DNA of 64,000 nucleotides from Fluviicoccus sp. Its GTDB lineage: Bacteria; Pseudomonadota; Gammaproteobacteria; Pseudomonadales; Moraxellaceae. Every line of letters starts with the position of its first letter. The stretch's first letter is position 1. The position numbers and the translations under genes were made by a program. Under the pieces are notes generated by a model. The model was given only the letters and a program-made list of their open reading frames with translations, was not told where the DNA came from and searched no databases. Location of the stretch: assembly GCF_030646115.1 (NCBI RefSeq), contig NZ_JAUSMX010000018.1:1-64000 (forward strand). The letters run 5' to 3'. This document shows positions 11,877 to 21,724 of the stretch, in pieces.

Positions 11877-12902
11877 TCAGGCGGACATGGCGTCCCGCCA
11901 CAAGGCAGAGGACTTGGGTGCGGTCACCGGCAGGCTGTCCGGCTCAGCCGTTTTTACCTGAAGCGCGTGGATGCCCAGCTTGTCGAACAACTGGCGGTCG
12001 GCGTGGGTTTCGGGATTGCTGGTGGTCAGCAACTTGTCACCGTAGAAAATGGAGTTGGCGCCGGCAAAGAAACACCAGGCCTGCAATTGCTCGTTCATCT
12101 TCTCGCGACCCGCAGACAGGCGGACAAAGGACTTCGGCATGATGATGCGGGCGACGGCCACGGTACGCACAAACTCAAACGGCTCCAGATCATCCACATC
12201 ACCCAGCGGTGTACCGGCAATCTTCACCAGCATGTTGATGGGCACCGAGTCCGGGTGCTCCGGCAAGTTGGCCAGTTCCATCAGCAGGCCGATGCGGTCT
12301 TCGCGCTTTTCACCCATGCCGATGATGCCGCCGGAACAGACCTTGATGCCAGCCTCGCGCACATGCGCCAGGGTATTCAGCCGGTCCGCGTAGCTGCGGG
12401 TGGTGATGATCTTGCCGTAGTATTCCGGCGAGGTGTCGAGGTTGTGGTTGTAATAGTCCAGACCGGCCTCACCCAGCGCCTTGGCCTGTTCGGGGGCCAG
12501 CATGCCCAGCGTCATGCAGGTTTCCATGCCCAGCGCCTTGACCTGCTTGACCATTTCCAGCACGTAGGGCATGTCCTTGTCGCGCGGACTGCGCCAGGCT
12601 GCGCCCATGCAGAAGCGGCTGGCGCCGGTTTCGCGGGCGGCCTTGGCCTCAGTCACCACTTTCTCGATTTCCAGCAGTTTTTCCTTGTCGAGACCGGTGT
12701 CATAATGGCCTGACTGCGAACAGTACTTACAGTCTTCCGGGCAGGCGCCGGTCTTGATCGACAACAGGGTGCTGACCTGCACTGCGTTGGGGTCGAAATG
12801 CTCCCTGTGTACAGTCTGCGCCCGGAACAGCAGGTCGTTGAACGGCAGGTCGAACAAGGCGCGCAGTTCGGCGCGGTTCCAGTCGTGGCGCGAGTGAGTC
12901 AT
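11877..12902 (-). CDS. bioB: biotin synthase
   Basis: Radical [21 protein letters not shown]. Confidence 0.98.
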   Translation of the reverse strand: MTHSRHDWNRAELRALFDLPFNDLLFRAQTVHREHFDPNAVQVSTLLSIKTGACPEDCKYCSQSGHYDTGLDKEKLLEIEKVVTEAKAARETGASRFCMGAAWRSPRDKDMPYVLEMVKQVKALGMETCMTLGMLAPEQAKALGEAGLDYYNHNLDTSPEYYGKIITTRSYADRLNTLAHVREAGIKVCSGGIIGMGEKREDRIGLLMELANLPEHPDSVPINMLVKIAGTPLGDVDDLEPFEFVRTVAVARIIMPKSFVRLSAGREKMNEQLQAWCFFAGANSIFYGDKLLTTSNPETHADRQLFDKLGIHALQVKTAEPDSLPVTAPKSSALWRDAMSA

Positions 12903-12924
12903 GATTACCCCGGCGGATTAATAA

Positions 12925-12942
12925 ACCAAGCAGTTGCTTGGT
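12925..12942. promoter_or_regulatory. perfect palindrome in the bioB/comF divergent promoter region (candidate operator)
   Basis: ACCAAGCAGTTGCTTGGT, 8-bp arms, abutting TATAGT on + and TATACC on - strands. Confidence 0.5.
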
Positions 12943-12994
12943 ATAGTGACGGCAGGGCTGTCGGCCGTCAAGTTTCAAGGATGAAAAAATTTAC

Positions 12995-13678
12995 ATGTGG
13001 TCATTCATAAGTCAACTGTTTCAGCCGGAATCCCCCTGTTTCCTGTGTCAAAACCTGACCGGCGACGTCATCGGGCTGTGCAGGGCCTGTCAGCAGGACC
13101 TGCCGCTGACCGGCCGGGCCTGCCTCAGTTGCGGCATGCCGGTCTGCGGAACTGCCTGCGCCTGCAACCCGGCTGAATGGCCATTCAGCGCCGTGCTCAG
13201 CGCCAGTTATTACCAATTCCCGGCCGACCACCTGATTCACCAGTTCAAGGAAACACCAAGGCCGGAACTAGCCCGACCACTGGCCAGGCTGATGCTGCAA
13301 CGGATCCGGCGGCATGCCGGACCCCGCCCTTCCTTGCTGGTCCCGGTTCCCGCCGCCGCGAATCGCCTGCGGGAGCGGGGGTTTGACCAGTCGCTGGAAC
13401 TGGCCCGCCATTTAGGAACCCTGCTGCGCATTCCGGTGCGTCATGATGTTTTCCAGCGCACCGAAGGGCTGCCCGCCCAGAAAGGCCTGAACGCCGGGCA
13501 GCGCGAAGCCAATATCCGGCAGGCGTTCAAAGCCCTGAACCTGTGGGCATTGCCCAAACATGTCGCCTTGGTCGATGATGTGCTTACAACCGGCGCCACC
13601 GCCCGTCACCTTGCTGGTCTTTTGCATGGGGCCGGGGTCACCCGGGTGGAAATCTGGACCGTCGCCAGAACGCTGTGA
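12995..13678 (+). CDS. comF: ComF family phosphoribosyltransferase-like protein
   Basis: N-terminal Cys-rich zinc region CFLCQN...CRAC, PRPP motif VALVDDVLTTGATA. Confidence 0.93.
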   Translation: MWSFISQLFQPESPCFLCQNLTGDVIGLCRACQQDLPLTGRACLSCGMPVCGTACACNPAEWPFSAVLSASYYQFPADHLIHQFKETPRPELARPLARLMLQRIRRHAGPRPSLLVPVPAAANRLRERGFDQSLELARHLGTLLRIPVRHDVFQRTEGLPAQKGLNAGQREANIRQAFKALNLWALPKHVALVDDVLTTGATARHLAGLLHGAGVTRVEIWTVARTL

Positions 13679-13793
13679 CGCGGCCCGAAATTACCTTATA
13701 AAACACAAGCCTCTGTCCTTAGGCTTGTCTTTTGCGGTTAGAATAGATTGTCCGTTTTATTGCCACTCGGCCCTGCCGCGAGAGTATGTCCTT

Positions 13794-14744
13794 ATGCTGA
13801 TGGCCTTTTCCCTGAACAAAGGTGCGCTGGAGCAGATTGCGATCAATGCCGCCGCCGATCTGGGACCTGAGGTCATGTGGGTTGATTTGATCAACCCCAC
13901 CGATGAAGAACGCGACTGGATACGCATCGCCTATGCCCAAGAGCTGCCGACCATCGACGACCTCTATGAAATCGAGGCCAGCTCGCGGTTCTACGAAAAT
14001 GACTACGGCCTGCACATCAGCTCCTATTTCCTCAATTACGCTGACAACAACCCGGAAAACATTTCCGCCGCCTTTGTTTTCAACGGTGACCGCCTGTTCA
14101 CCCTGCGTGAAGAGGAACTGGCCGCTTTCCGCCTGTTCCGCATGCGCGGGCGCAAGGGGCTGGTCAACATCAACAACTCCAAATCCATTTTGCTGGGGCT
14201 GTTTGAAACCAAGGTGGAAAACCTGGCCGATATTCTGGAGCGGGTGCACGCCGATCTGGAGGAAACCAGCCGCCAGGTGCTGGGCAACGCTGAAAACGAC
14301 GACATGGAATCGCTGCTGACCAACATTGCCTCGCAGGAAGACATCAACGGCAAGGTGCGCATCTCCATGATTGACCTGCAACGCATGCTGTACCTGTTGC
14401 TGCGCGCCGGGGTGCTGAACGCCGAACAGAGCGAACGCCTGCGCGACATCATCCGTGACTCCGAGTCGCTGATTGCGCACAGCACTTTCCTCTTCGACAA
14501 GATCAAGTTCCTGCTCGACACCACGCTGGGCTTCATTAACGTCAACCAGAACAAGATCATCAAGATCTTCTCGGTGGCCTCGGTGATGTTCCTGCCACCG
14601 ACGATGATCGCCAGCGTCTATGGCATGAACTTCGAGATGATGCCGGAACTGAAGTGGCATTTCGGCTACCCCTTCGGCCTGTCGCTGATGGTGCTGTCCG
14701 CCGCGCTGCCCTTCCTCTATTTCCGGCGTCGCGGCTGGCTGTAA
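13794..14744 (+). CDS. CorA-family magnesium/divalent cation transporter
   Basis: Two C-terminal TM helices and signature YGMNFEMMPEL; start re-assigned to MLMAFSLNKG. Confidence 0.93.
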   Translation: MLMAFSLNKGALEQIAINAAADLGPEVMWVDLINPTDEERDWIRIAYAQELPTIDDLYEIEASSRFYENDYGLHISSYFLNYADNNPENISAAFVFNGDRLFTLREEELAAFRLFRMRGRKGLVNINNSKSILLGLFETKVENLADILERVHADLEETSRQVLGNAENDDMESLLTNIASQEDINGKVRISMIDLQRMLYLLLRAGVLNAEQSERLRDIIRDSESLIAHSTFLFDKIKFLLDTTLGFINVNQNKIIKIFSVASVMFLPPTMIASVYGMNFEMMPELKWHFGYPFGLSLMVLSAALPFLYFRRRGWL

Positions 14745-14848
14745 GCGCTGAATGGCGGTTAGTTGGCACATTTTTACAATCAAAGTAGCCCTGCCGCCTC
14801 AAAAGCGGCATAATCGGGGCGAATTTTGCCTGCACGGAATGGGTTGTC

Positions 14849-15370
14849 ATGCTGTCCAAACTACAAAAACTGTTGATCATTGCCTTGGGCGGATTTGCCT
14901 TGGAGTCTGCTGCGGCCGAGCGCCCCATCCAGTTTCCCGCCTACGAATCCGCCATTACCGTGTCCGGAACGCTCAGCCAGAGCCTCCACAGCACGCACAG
15001 CCCCGGCTATGCCATCGGCGGGGAAAGTATTTACTCCCGCGACACTTTCAACACCGGCGGCAGCCTGAAATATTTCCCGGAAGGCACTGACAGTCCGATC
15101 TTCAGCATTTTCGTCGGCACCGGCTACAAGCGCTTTCTGCAAGCCCAAGTTGGCTATGGCACCGAAGACGGCATCTACCGCCTGCGCAGCGAAATGGACC
15201 TGCCCTGGCTGTGGGTCATGGCCAAAAATGCAAGCCGTCTCGACTTCAAGCTGCCCGGCAAGCTGGACGCCTACCCGAACAACCGCTTCGTGGTGTCGTT
15301 CACCATTGAGAAGTACGATTCCGCCCGATATCTGGATAATGTTTCCTTCGGTCTCGGCCTGCGTTACTGA
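14849..15370 (+). CDS. secreted protein of unknown function
   Basis: 173 aa with signal peptide (MLSKLQKLLIIALGGFALESAAA); no family recognised. Confidence 0.65.
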   Translation: MLSKLQKLLIIALGGFALESAAAERPIQFPAYESAITVSGTLSQSLHSTHSPGYAIGGESIYSRDTFNTGGSLKYFPEGTDSPIFSIFVGTGYKRFLQAQVGYGTEDGIYRLRSEMDLPWLWVMAKNASRLDFKLPGKLDAYPNNRFVVSFTIEKYDSARYLDNVSFGLGLRY

Positions 15371-15435
15371 TCTGTCATAACGAACCTCTACACTGACTGC
15401 CAACCGCCCGGTTGGCCAGTCGAGGTTCTGTTGCC

Positions 15436-16479
15436 ATGCGTCACCCTTTCCCCCCGCCCCACGCCGTTACCGAACTCAACGCCCTGGAACACCTGCTGGA
15501 ACAAGGTCGCGGACTGCTGCGCGCCGACTGCCCCTTGCACATTCCACTGAATGGCCACTCGCTGCCGGTGTGGTGCATTGAACTGGGCAGCACCGCGCCG
15601 GATGCTCCGGTAGCCGGTTTTTTTGGCGGCATTCACGGCATGGAGCGCATTGGCAGCCAGATTCTGCTGGCGTGGCTGGAAAGCCTGGTGGCGCGGGCCA
15701 GCTGGGATGTCTCGCTACAGGATTTATTGCAGAAAGTGCGTATTGTCTGCCTGCCGATGGTGAATATCGGCGGACTGATGCTGAACACCCGCGCCAACCC
15801 CAATGGCGTGGACCTGATGCGCAATGCGCCTGTGGACGCGCACGGATTTACCGCCTGGCCGCTGGGCGGGCAACGTCTTTCCCCCCGGTTGCCGTGGTAT
15901 CGCGGCCATACTGAAACGCTGGAGCCTGAATCAGCGCTGCTGGTGGATATCGTACGTCGCCGCCTGCTGAACCAGCCGTTCTCGTTGGCCATGGACTGTC
16001 ATTCCGGATTCGGCCTGCGTGACCGCATCTGGTTTCCTTGGGCCTGCAGCCGTGAAGCACCGCCGCATCTGGCCGAGGCCGTAGCGTTGCGGGAAATCTT
16101 CAACAACACCTATCCCAACCATGACTTCTACCTGATGGAGCCGCAGTCGCTGAACTACACCACTCATGGCGACCTGTGGGATTACCTGTATCTGGAGCAT
16201 TTGCAACAAAGCCAGGGCCGCTATTTCCTGCCGTTCACGCTGGAAATGGGATCGTGGTTATGGGTGAAGAAAAACCCCCGGCAATTGTTTGACTGGTTTG
16301 GCCACTTCAACCCGATCTTGCCGCATCGCCTGAAACGGGTCTTGCGACGGCACCTGACGCTGTTTGATTTCATGCTGCGCGCCGCCGCTTCATGGGAACA
16401 ATGGCTGCCGCGACAGGAGGAAGTACGCCGGGTATACCGGCAAGCCGGGATGGAGCGCTGGTTTGCGGGGAAAGCCTGA
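15436..16479 (+). CDS. M14-family zinc carboxypeptidase-like protein
   Basis: GFFGGIHGMERIGSQILLAWLESL, LPMVNIGGLMLNTRANPNGVDLMRN, AMDCHSGFG. Confidence 0.8.
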   Translation: MRHPFPPPHAVTELNALEHLLEQGRGLLRADCPLHIPLNGHSLPVWCIELGSTAPDAPVAGFFGGIHGMERIGSQILLAWLESLVARASWDVSLQDLLQKVRIVCLPMVNIGGLMLNTRANPNGVDLMRNAPVDAHGFTAWPLGGQRLSPRLPWYRGHTETLEPESALLVDIVRRRLLNQPFSLAMDCHSGFGLRDRIWFPWACSREAPPHLAEAVALREIFNNTYPNHDFYLMEPQSLNYTTHGDLWDYLYLEHLQQSQGRYFLPFTLEMGSWLWVKKNPRQLFDWFGHFNPILPHRLKRVLRRHLTLFDFMLRAAASWEQWLPRQEEVRRVYRQAGMERWFAGKA

Positions 16480-16543
16480 AGGGCTCGGCTTTATAGCGGA
16501 TTCAGGCATAATAGCCTGATAACGACAATAGCCCGGTTGCCGC

Positions 16544-18748
16544 ATGCCCCGCCTTTACCTGCAAGTCGCCCTGCCCGTCCCGTTAAGGAAGACCTTTGAC
16601 TACCGCATGCCTGCCGGTTTTCCGCATCGGCCGCCGGTGGGGGCACGCGTCAAGGTGCCTTTCGGCTCCCGCGAATTGCTGGGCATTGTCACTCATCTCA
16701 GTGACCACACCGACTCCCCCGAAGACAAGCTGAAAACCGCCCGCGTGCTGCTGGACCCGGTGCCGGTCTTCCCCCCGGAACTGATGGAGCTTCTTCAGCG
16801 GGCGGCGCACTACTACCACTATCCGGTGGGTGAAGTCTTCGACGCCGCCTTGCCTGCCCTGCTGCGCCAGGGTGATGACCTGTTTGAAAACATGGTGCAC
16901 TGGCGGCTGACCAAAGCCGGGTTGTCGCTGGACCGCGTCGCGCTGCGCAACGCCCCCAAACAGCTGACGGCATGGGAAGGCCTGCAACTGCACGGCGAAC
17001 ACGGCATGAGCGAGGACTTCCTGACCCACATGGGCATCAGCCGGGACAGCCTGAATGCCCTAGCCCGCAAGGGATATGCGGAAACCTTCGGCGAAAACCA
17101 ACAGCATTTCAGCCACCCCCGCTTCCAGTTGGCGGAAGCACCGCTGGTGCCGAACGCCGAACAGAAGCACGCCATTGACGCCATCCGCCAGCAACTGGGC
17201 CGGTTTCAACCTTTCCTGCTGGAGGGCGTAACCGGCAGCGGCAAGACCGAGGTCTACCTGCAGGCCGTGGAAGCCTGCCTGCATCGCCACCGGCAAGTCT
17301 TGATCCTGGTGCCGGAAATCGGGCTGACACCGCAAATAGTCTCCCGCTTCCGCGCCCGCTTCGCCACGGATATTGCGCTGCTGCATTCCGGCCTAACCGA
17401 ACGCGAACGCCTGAAAGCCTGGCGACGCGCCTTCCTGGGCCATGCCGGCATCGTCATCGGCACCCGTTCTACGCTGTTTACGCCCATGCCGCATCTGGGG
17501 CTGATCATTGTCGATGAAGAACACGACCTGTCCTTCAAGCAACAGGAAGGCTTCCGCTATCACGCCCGTGATCTTGCGGTGATGCGCGGCCAGTTGCAGG
17601 ACTGCCCGGTGGTGCTGGGCTCCGCCACGCCCAGCCTGGAATCGCTGGGCAATGCCCGGCAAGGGCGTTATACCCATCTACCACTGAAGGAACGCGCCGC
17701 CAGCGCCCAGCCGCCGGAGATCAAGCTGATTGACCTGCGTGGCCAGAAACTGCGCAACGGCATTACCGACGCCATGCATCGCGCCATCAACCTGCGCTTG
17801 CAGCATGACGAACAGGTGCTGGTGTTCATCAACCGTCGCGGCTTTGCGCCGGTGCTGTTGTGCCACGCCTGCGGCTGGCAGGCCAAGTGCCCGCGTTGCG
17901 ACGCCCGCACCACGCTGCATCGTGATCCGGTGAGGCTGCATTGCCATCATTGCGGGTTCAGTGAGAGACCGCCGATGCAGTGTCCTTCCTGCCAGAGCCT
18001 GGAGTTGAAAGCGGTGGGCGCCGGTACGGTGCGAGTGGAAGAAGGCTTGAAAGAGCTGTTTCCCAAGGCGGAAGTGCACCGCATTGACCGCGACAGCACC
18101 CGCCGCAAGGACAGTTGGCAAAACCTCTACGACCATGTGGAAAAAGGCACGGCGGCCATTCTGGTGGGCACGCAGATGCTGGCCAAGGGCCACCACTTTC
18201 CGAACGTGACGCTGGTGGCCTTGCTGGAAGCCGACAGCGGCCTGATGGGCGCCGACTTCCGAGCCGGGGAACGGGTGGCGCAACTGATTACGCAGGTGGC
18301 CGGACGCGCCGGACGTGCGCACAAGGCCGGACTGGTTTTGCTGCAAACCCACCAGCCGGAGCATCCGTTACTGATGCAGTTGCTGCAAGGCGGCTACAGC
18401 GCCTTTGCCGACACCGCCTTGCAGGAACGCAAGCTGCTTGGCCTGCCGCCCTTTGGTTATCTGGCCTTGCTGCGCGCCGAAGCCAGTGCGCCGGAACTGG
18501 CGCTGCAGTTTTTGCAGGAAGCCGTGACCGGCGGGCAGGGTTTGGGCAACGAACCGGAATTCTGGGGGCCTATTCCCGCACCCATGGAAAAGAAGGCCGG
18601 GGTGTATCGCGCACATTTGCTGCTGAAGAGCGACCATCGCCCGCGCCTGCATCACTTCCTGGACCCCTGGCTGCCGCTGGTGGCGAAGCTGCCTTCTGCA
18701 AAACGGGTTAAATGGACGCTGGATGTGGACCCGCAGGAAACTGCCTGA
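16544..18748 (+). CDS. priA: primosomal protein N' (replication restart helicase)
   Basis: Walker A GVTGSGKTEVY, DEEH, zinc motifs CHACGWQAKCPRCDARTTLHRDPVRLHCHHCG. Confidence 0.97.
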   Translation: MPRLYLQVALPVPLRKTFDYRMPAGFPHRPPVGARVKVPFGSRELLGIVTHLSDHTDSPEDKLKTARVLLDPVPVFPPELMELLQRAAHYYHYPVGEVFDAALPALLRQGDDLFENMVHWRLTKAGLSLDRVALRNAPKQLTAWEGLQLHGEHGMSEDFLTHMGISRDSLNALARKGYAETFGENQQHFSHPRFQLAEAPLVPNAEQKHAIDAIRQQLGRFQPFLLEGVTGSGKTEVYLQAVEACLHRHRQVLILVPEIGLTPQIVSRFRARFATDIALLHSGLTERERLKAWRRAFLGHAGIVIGTRSTLFTPMPHLGLIIVDEEHDLSFKQQEGFRYHARDLAVMRGQLQDCPVVLGSATPSLESLGNARQGRYTHLPLKERAASAQPPEIKLIDLRGQKLRNGITDAMHRAINLRLQHDEQVLVFINRRGFAPVLLCHACGWQAKCPRCDARTTLHRDPVRLHCHHCGFSERPPMQCPSCQSLELKAVGAGTVRVEEGLKELFPKAEVHRIDRDSTRRKDSWQNLYDHVEKGTAAILVGTQMLAKGHHFPNVTLVALLEADSGLMGADFRAGERVAQLITQVAGRAGRAHKAGLVLLQTHQPEHPLLMQLLQGGYSAFADTALQERKLLGLPPFGYLALLRAEASAPELALQFLQEAVTGGQGLGNEPEFWGPIPAPMEKKAGVYRAHLLLKSDHRPRLHHFLDPWLPLVAKLPSAKRVKWTLDVDPQETA

Positions 18749-18794
18749 ACCTTGGCGCTTCCGGAATTGACGGACGTACTGCTACAATAACCCC

Positions 18795-18955
18795 GTCATT
18801 GGGGAGTAGTCGCTGTCCGCGCCCTGCGGACAGGTACGTGTCAACATACTTGTTCCACCGAACATGGTACGTACAGCTTCGGCCTGACCAGACCTTTGAC
18901 CTGCCCGCTTCGCCTCTGGGTCGGCCGAAGCCTGTCAGGTCATGGGATTTTGTTG
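18795..18955 (+). ncRNA. yybP-ykoY (manganese) riboswitch
   Basis: Diagnostic GGGGAGTAG and GTACGTGTCAACATACTTGTTCCACCGAACATGGTACGTACAGCTTCGGCCTGACCAGACC, directly upstream of a UPF0016 gene. Confidence 0.92.
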
Positions 18956-18974
18956 CCGACCCGGAGACCGCCGC

Positions 18975-19550
18975 ATGAATGCCTTTTTGATCGCCACCGC
19001 TCTGGTTGCCCTTGCCGAAATGGGTGACAAAACCCAACTGCTCGCCTTCCTGCTCGCTGCCCGCTTCCGGAAGCCGGTTCCCATTGTCGCCGGCATCTTC
19101 GTCGCCACCCTCATCAATCACGCCGGAGCCGGGGCTGTGGGCATGTGGGTGACTCAGATGGTGGGCGCTGACGTGATGCGCTGGATTCTGGGAATATCCT
19201 TCATCGCCATGGCGGCGTGGATTCTGGTGCCGGACAAGATAGATGAGGAAGAAACGCCGAAGGAGCATCGTTTCGGGGTGTTCGGCGCCACGGCCGTGGC
19301 TTTTTTCCTGGCGGAGATGGGCGACAAGACCCAGATTGCGACGGTAGCCCTGAGTGCGCGTTATGCGGCTGATTTCGTGTGGGTGATTGCCGGGACAACG
19401 CTGGGGATGATGTTGGCGAATGTGCCGGCGGTGTATCTGGGCAATCACTTTGCGGCGAAATTACCGTTGAAACTGATCCACGGCATTTGCGCGGCGATTT
19501 TTGCAGCGATCGGGGTGTTTGTGCTAATGGGGAAAACGGGGGTTATTTAA
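18975..19550 (+). CDS. TMEM165/GDT1 (UPF0016) family protein, likely Mn2+ exporter
   Basis: Duplicated E-x-G-D-K/R-[TS] motifs: ALAEMGDKTQLLAF and FLAEMGDKTQIATV. Confidence 0.95.
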   Translation: MNAFLIATALVALAEMGDKTQLLAFLLAARFRKPVPIVAGIFVATLINHAGAGAVGMWVTQMVGADVMRWILGISFIAMAAWILVPDKIDEEETPKEHRFGVFGATAVAFFLAEMGDKTQIATVALSARYAADFVWVIAGTTLGMMLANVPAVYLGNHFAAKLPLKLIHGICAAIFAAIGVFVLMGKTGVI

Positions 19551-19628
19551 GCCCACAGGAAACTGACGCCTGGCCCGGCGTCAAACGTGCTTTCATAGCC
19601 GCTTGACGCCAAACCCCGTTTCTTAGTC

Positions 19629-20459
19629 CTAGAACCGCCCCTCCCGATAATCCGCAAACGCCTGGTGAATCTCCGCCTGCGTATTCATCACAAACGGACC
19701 ATACCTCGCCACCGGTTCATGCAACGGTCTGGCCGCCACCAGAATAAAGGCGGACGCCTCCTCCCCGGCCACCGCATCCACCCGATCTCCCTCTTCCAGC
19801 ACCGCCAGCTCACCCCGCTGCAGTATCCGTCCGCCAATTTCCACCGCCCCCTGATAGACATAGGCAAAAGCATGGTGACCGGCGGAAACCGCCGTGCTGA
19901 ATTCCGCACCGCCCTGCAAGCGGACATCCAGATACAAGGGCTCGGTGACAATGCCCTGCACCGGTCCCGTAACCCCGCCCAGCGAACCGGCCAGCACCCG
20001 CACCGTACCCCCGGTGATGGCGACTTCCGGCACCGCCGACGGCGGAATGTCCTGATAACGAGGAGCCATCATCTTGTTTCGTGCGGGCAGGTTCACCCAT
20101 AACTGGAACCCCCACATCAGCCCGTTTTCCTGTTCCGGCATTTCCGAATGGACAATGCCCCGCCCCGCCGTCATCCATTGCACACTGCCCGCTTCCAGCA
20201 AGCCGCTGTTGCCCTGGTTGTCGTGGTGGCGCATCTTGCCCGCCAGCATGTAGGTCACCGTTTCAAAGCCGCGATGCGGGTGATCGGGGAAACCGGCAAT
20301 GTAATCCCCGGCCTGATCCGAGCGGAATTCATCCAGCATCAGGAAGGGGTCCAGCGCCGGCAGTTGCGAAGTGCCGATGACGCGCAGCAATTTCACCCCG
20401 GCCCCGTCACTGGTGGCCTGACCGCGAATGACACGGGTAACACGACGAGACTGGTTCAT
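19629..20459 (-). CDS. pirin family protein
   Basis: Cupin signature FPDHPHRGFETVTYMLAGKMRHHDNQGNSG, MTAGRGIVHSEMP. Confidence 0.95.
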   Translation of the reverse strand: MNQSRRVTRVIRGQATSDGAGVKLLRVIGTSQLPALDPFLMLDEFRSDQAGDYIAGFPDHPHRGFETVTYMLAGKMRHHDNQGNSGLLEAGSVQWMTAGRGIVHSEMPEQENGLMWGFQLWVNLPARNKMMAPRYQDIPPSAVPEVAITGGTVRVLAGSLGGVTGPVQGIVTEPLYLDVRLQGGAEFSTAVSAGHHAFAYVYQGAVEIGGRILQRGELAVLEEGDRVDAVAGEEASAFILVAARPLHEPVARYGPFVMNTQAEIHQAFADYREGRF

Positions 20460-20534
20460 GATGATCTCCATCCGGTTCGTTGATGCCGCCACTGTAACGA
20501 TGGAGCAAACGCAGCGGAAGTCAGGCGCAGGCGC

Positions 20535-21485
20535 TCATGGTGTTTCCTCCGGGTGAACACCGCAGGGCAATCCCCGCTCCCAGGGCGGAGTCTCACTCAG
20601 GGCAGTGACCAGATAGTCAATGACACCGCGCACCGCCCGGCTGACATAACGTGTTTGCGGATAAACAGCAAAGATATGGTCAGGCACCGGATTGGCAAAC
20701 CCGGCAATACACACCAGTTCGCCCTTGCACAGCGCATCCGCGACGATGAACAGCGGCAGCATGGCCACGCCCAGCCCCGCGCGGGCGGCCGAGGCGGCAG
20801 ACTCGCCATTATTGACCATGATGCGGCCGCGCATGGACAACGCCCGCACCTCGCCGCCGGGAATTTCCGGTTCGAACTGCCACAACTGGCTGGCGCTGAC
20901 GTTGGCATAACCGATGGCCGGGTGCTGCAGCAAGGCCTCAAAACTTTGAGGGTCGCCGTGCTGCTGACGGTAAGCCGGGCTGCAACACACCACGCGGCGG
21001 CTCAGCGCCAGCCGCCGCGCCTTCAGCTCCAGCGCCGGACTGCGCGTCACCCGGATGCCCAGGTCATAACCGTCTCGCACCAGATCGACGGTGCGGTCTT
21101 CCAGATCCAGCGAGAACTGCAGGCGTGGATGATGGGCCAGAAAAGGAAACAACAACTCACCCAGATAGCGGGAACCGAAGCTGAGCGGCGCGGCCACCCG
21201 CAACTGGCCCACCAGCTCATGGCCCTGCTCGGCCACTTCATCGGCCGCCAGATTCAGGTCTTCAATAATTCGCAAGGCGCGCTGGCTGAAGGCCTGCCCG
21301 CGATCAGTCAAGGTCACCCCGCGCGTGGAACGGTGCAGCAAGGCGATGCCGAGCATGCCTTCCAGCCGCACAATGCGCTTGCTGATCACGGACTTACTGA
21401 CACACAAACGGTCCGCCGCCTGGGTGATGCTGCCCGTATCGGCCACTTGCAAAAACGTTTCAATGTCTTCCAGACGATACTGCAT
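20535..21485 (-). CDS. LysR-family transcriptional regulator
   Basis: N-terminal wHTH IETFLQVADTGSITQAADRLCVSKSVISKRIVRLE; divergent from the solute-binding paralogs. Confidence 0.93.
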   Translation of the reverse strand: MQYRLEDIETFLQVADTGSITQAADRLCVSKSVISKRIVRLEGMLGIALLHRSTRGVTLTDRGQAFSQRALRIIEDLNLAADEVAEQGHELVGQLRVAAPLSFGSRYLGELLFPFLAHHPRLQFSLDLEDRTVDLVRDGYDLGIRVTRSPALELKARRLALSRRVVCCSPAYRQQHGDPQSFEALLQHPAIGYANVSASQLWQFEPEIPGGEVRALSMRGRIMVNNGESAASAARAGLGVAMLPLFIVADALCKGELVCIAGFANPVPDHIFAVYPQTRYVSRAVRGVIDYLVTALSETPPWERGLPCGVHPEETP

Positions 21486-21724
21486 GCCATGCTCCGCCGG
21501 ACAGGCCGGCCTCTGTTCAATGTCAAATCCGCAATTCATGACAGCCTAAGTATTGTCAATGGCCGCATCCGCCGCCACCGGACAAACGGCTTGTTTTCCC
21601 GACGGGCATACCCTACCATCGCAGATCATTGTGGTTTAGATTATTTACTCTAATAACGGTAAGCCACCATAACAATAACCCGGACGGCCGGCATGGCCGC
21701 TGCGGCAGTTCAGGGAGTCATTGC

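Noticed and set aside
13719-14783. 354-aa minus-strand ORF
   Set aside because: Antisense to the CorA-like gene; no recognisable domain.
18712-18978. 88-aa ORF ahead of the UPF0016 gene
   Set aside because: Overlaps the yybP-ykoY riboswitch; conserved RNA elements explain the sequence.
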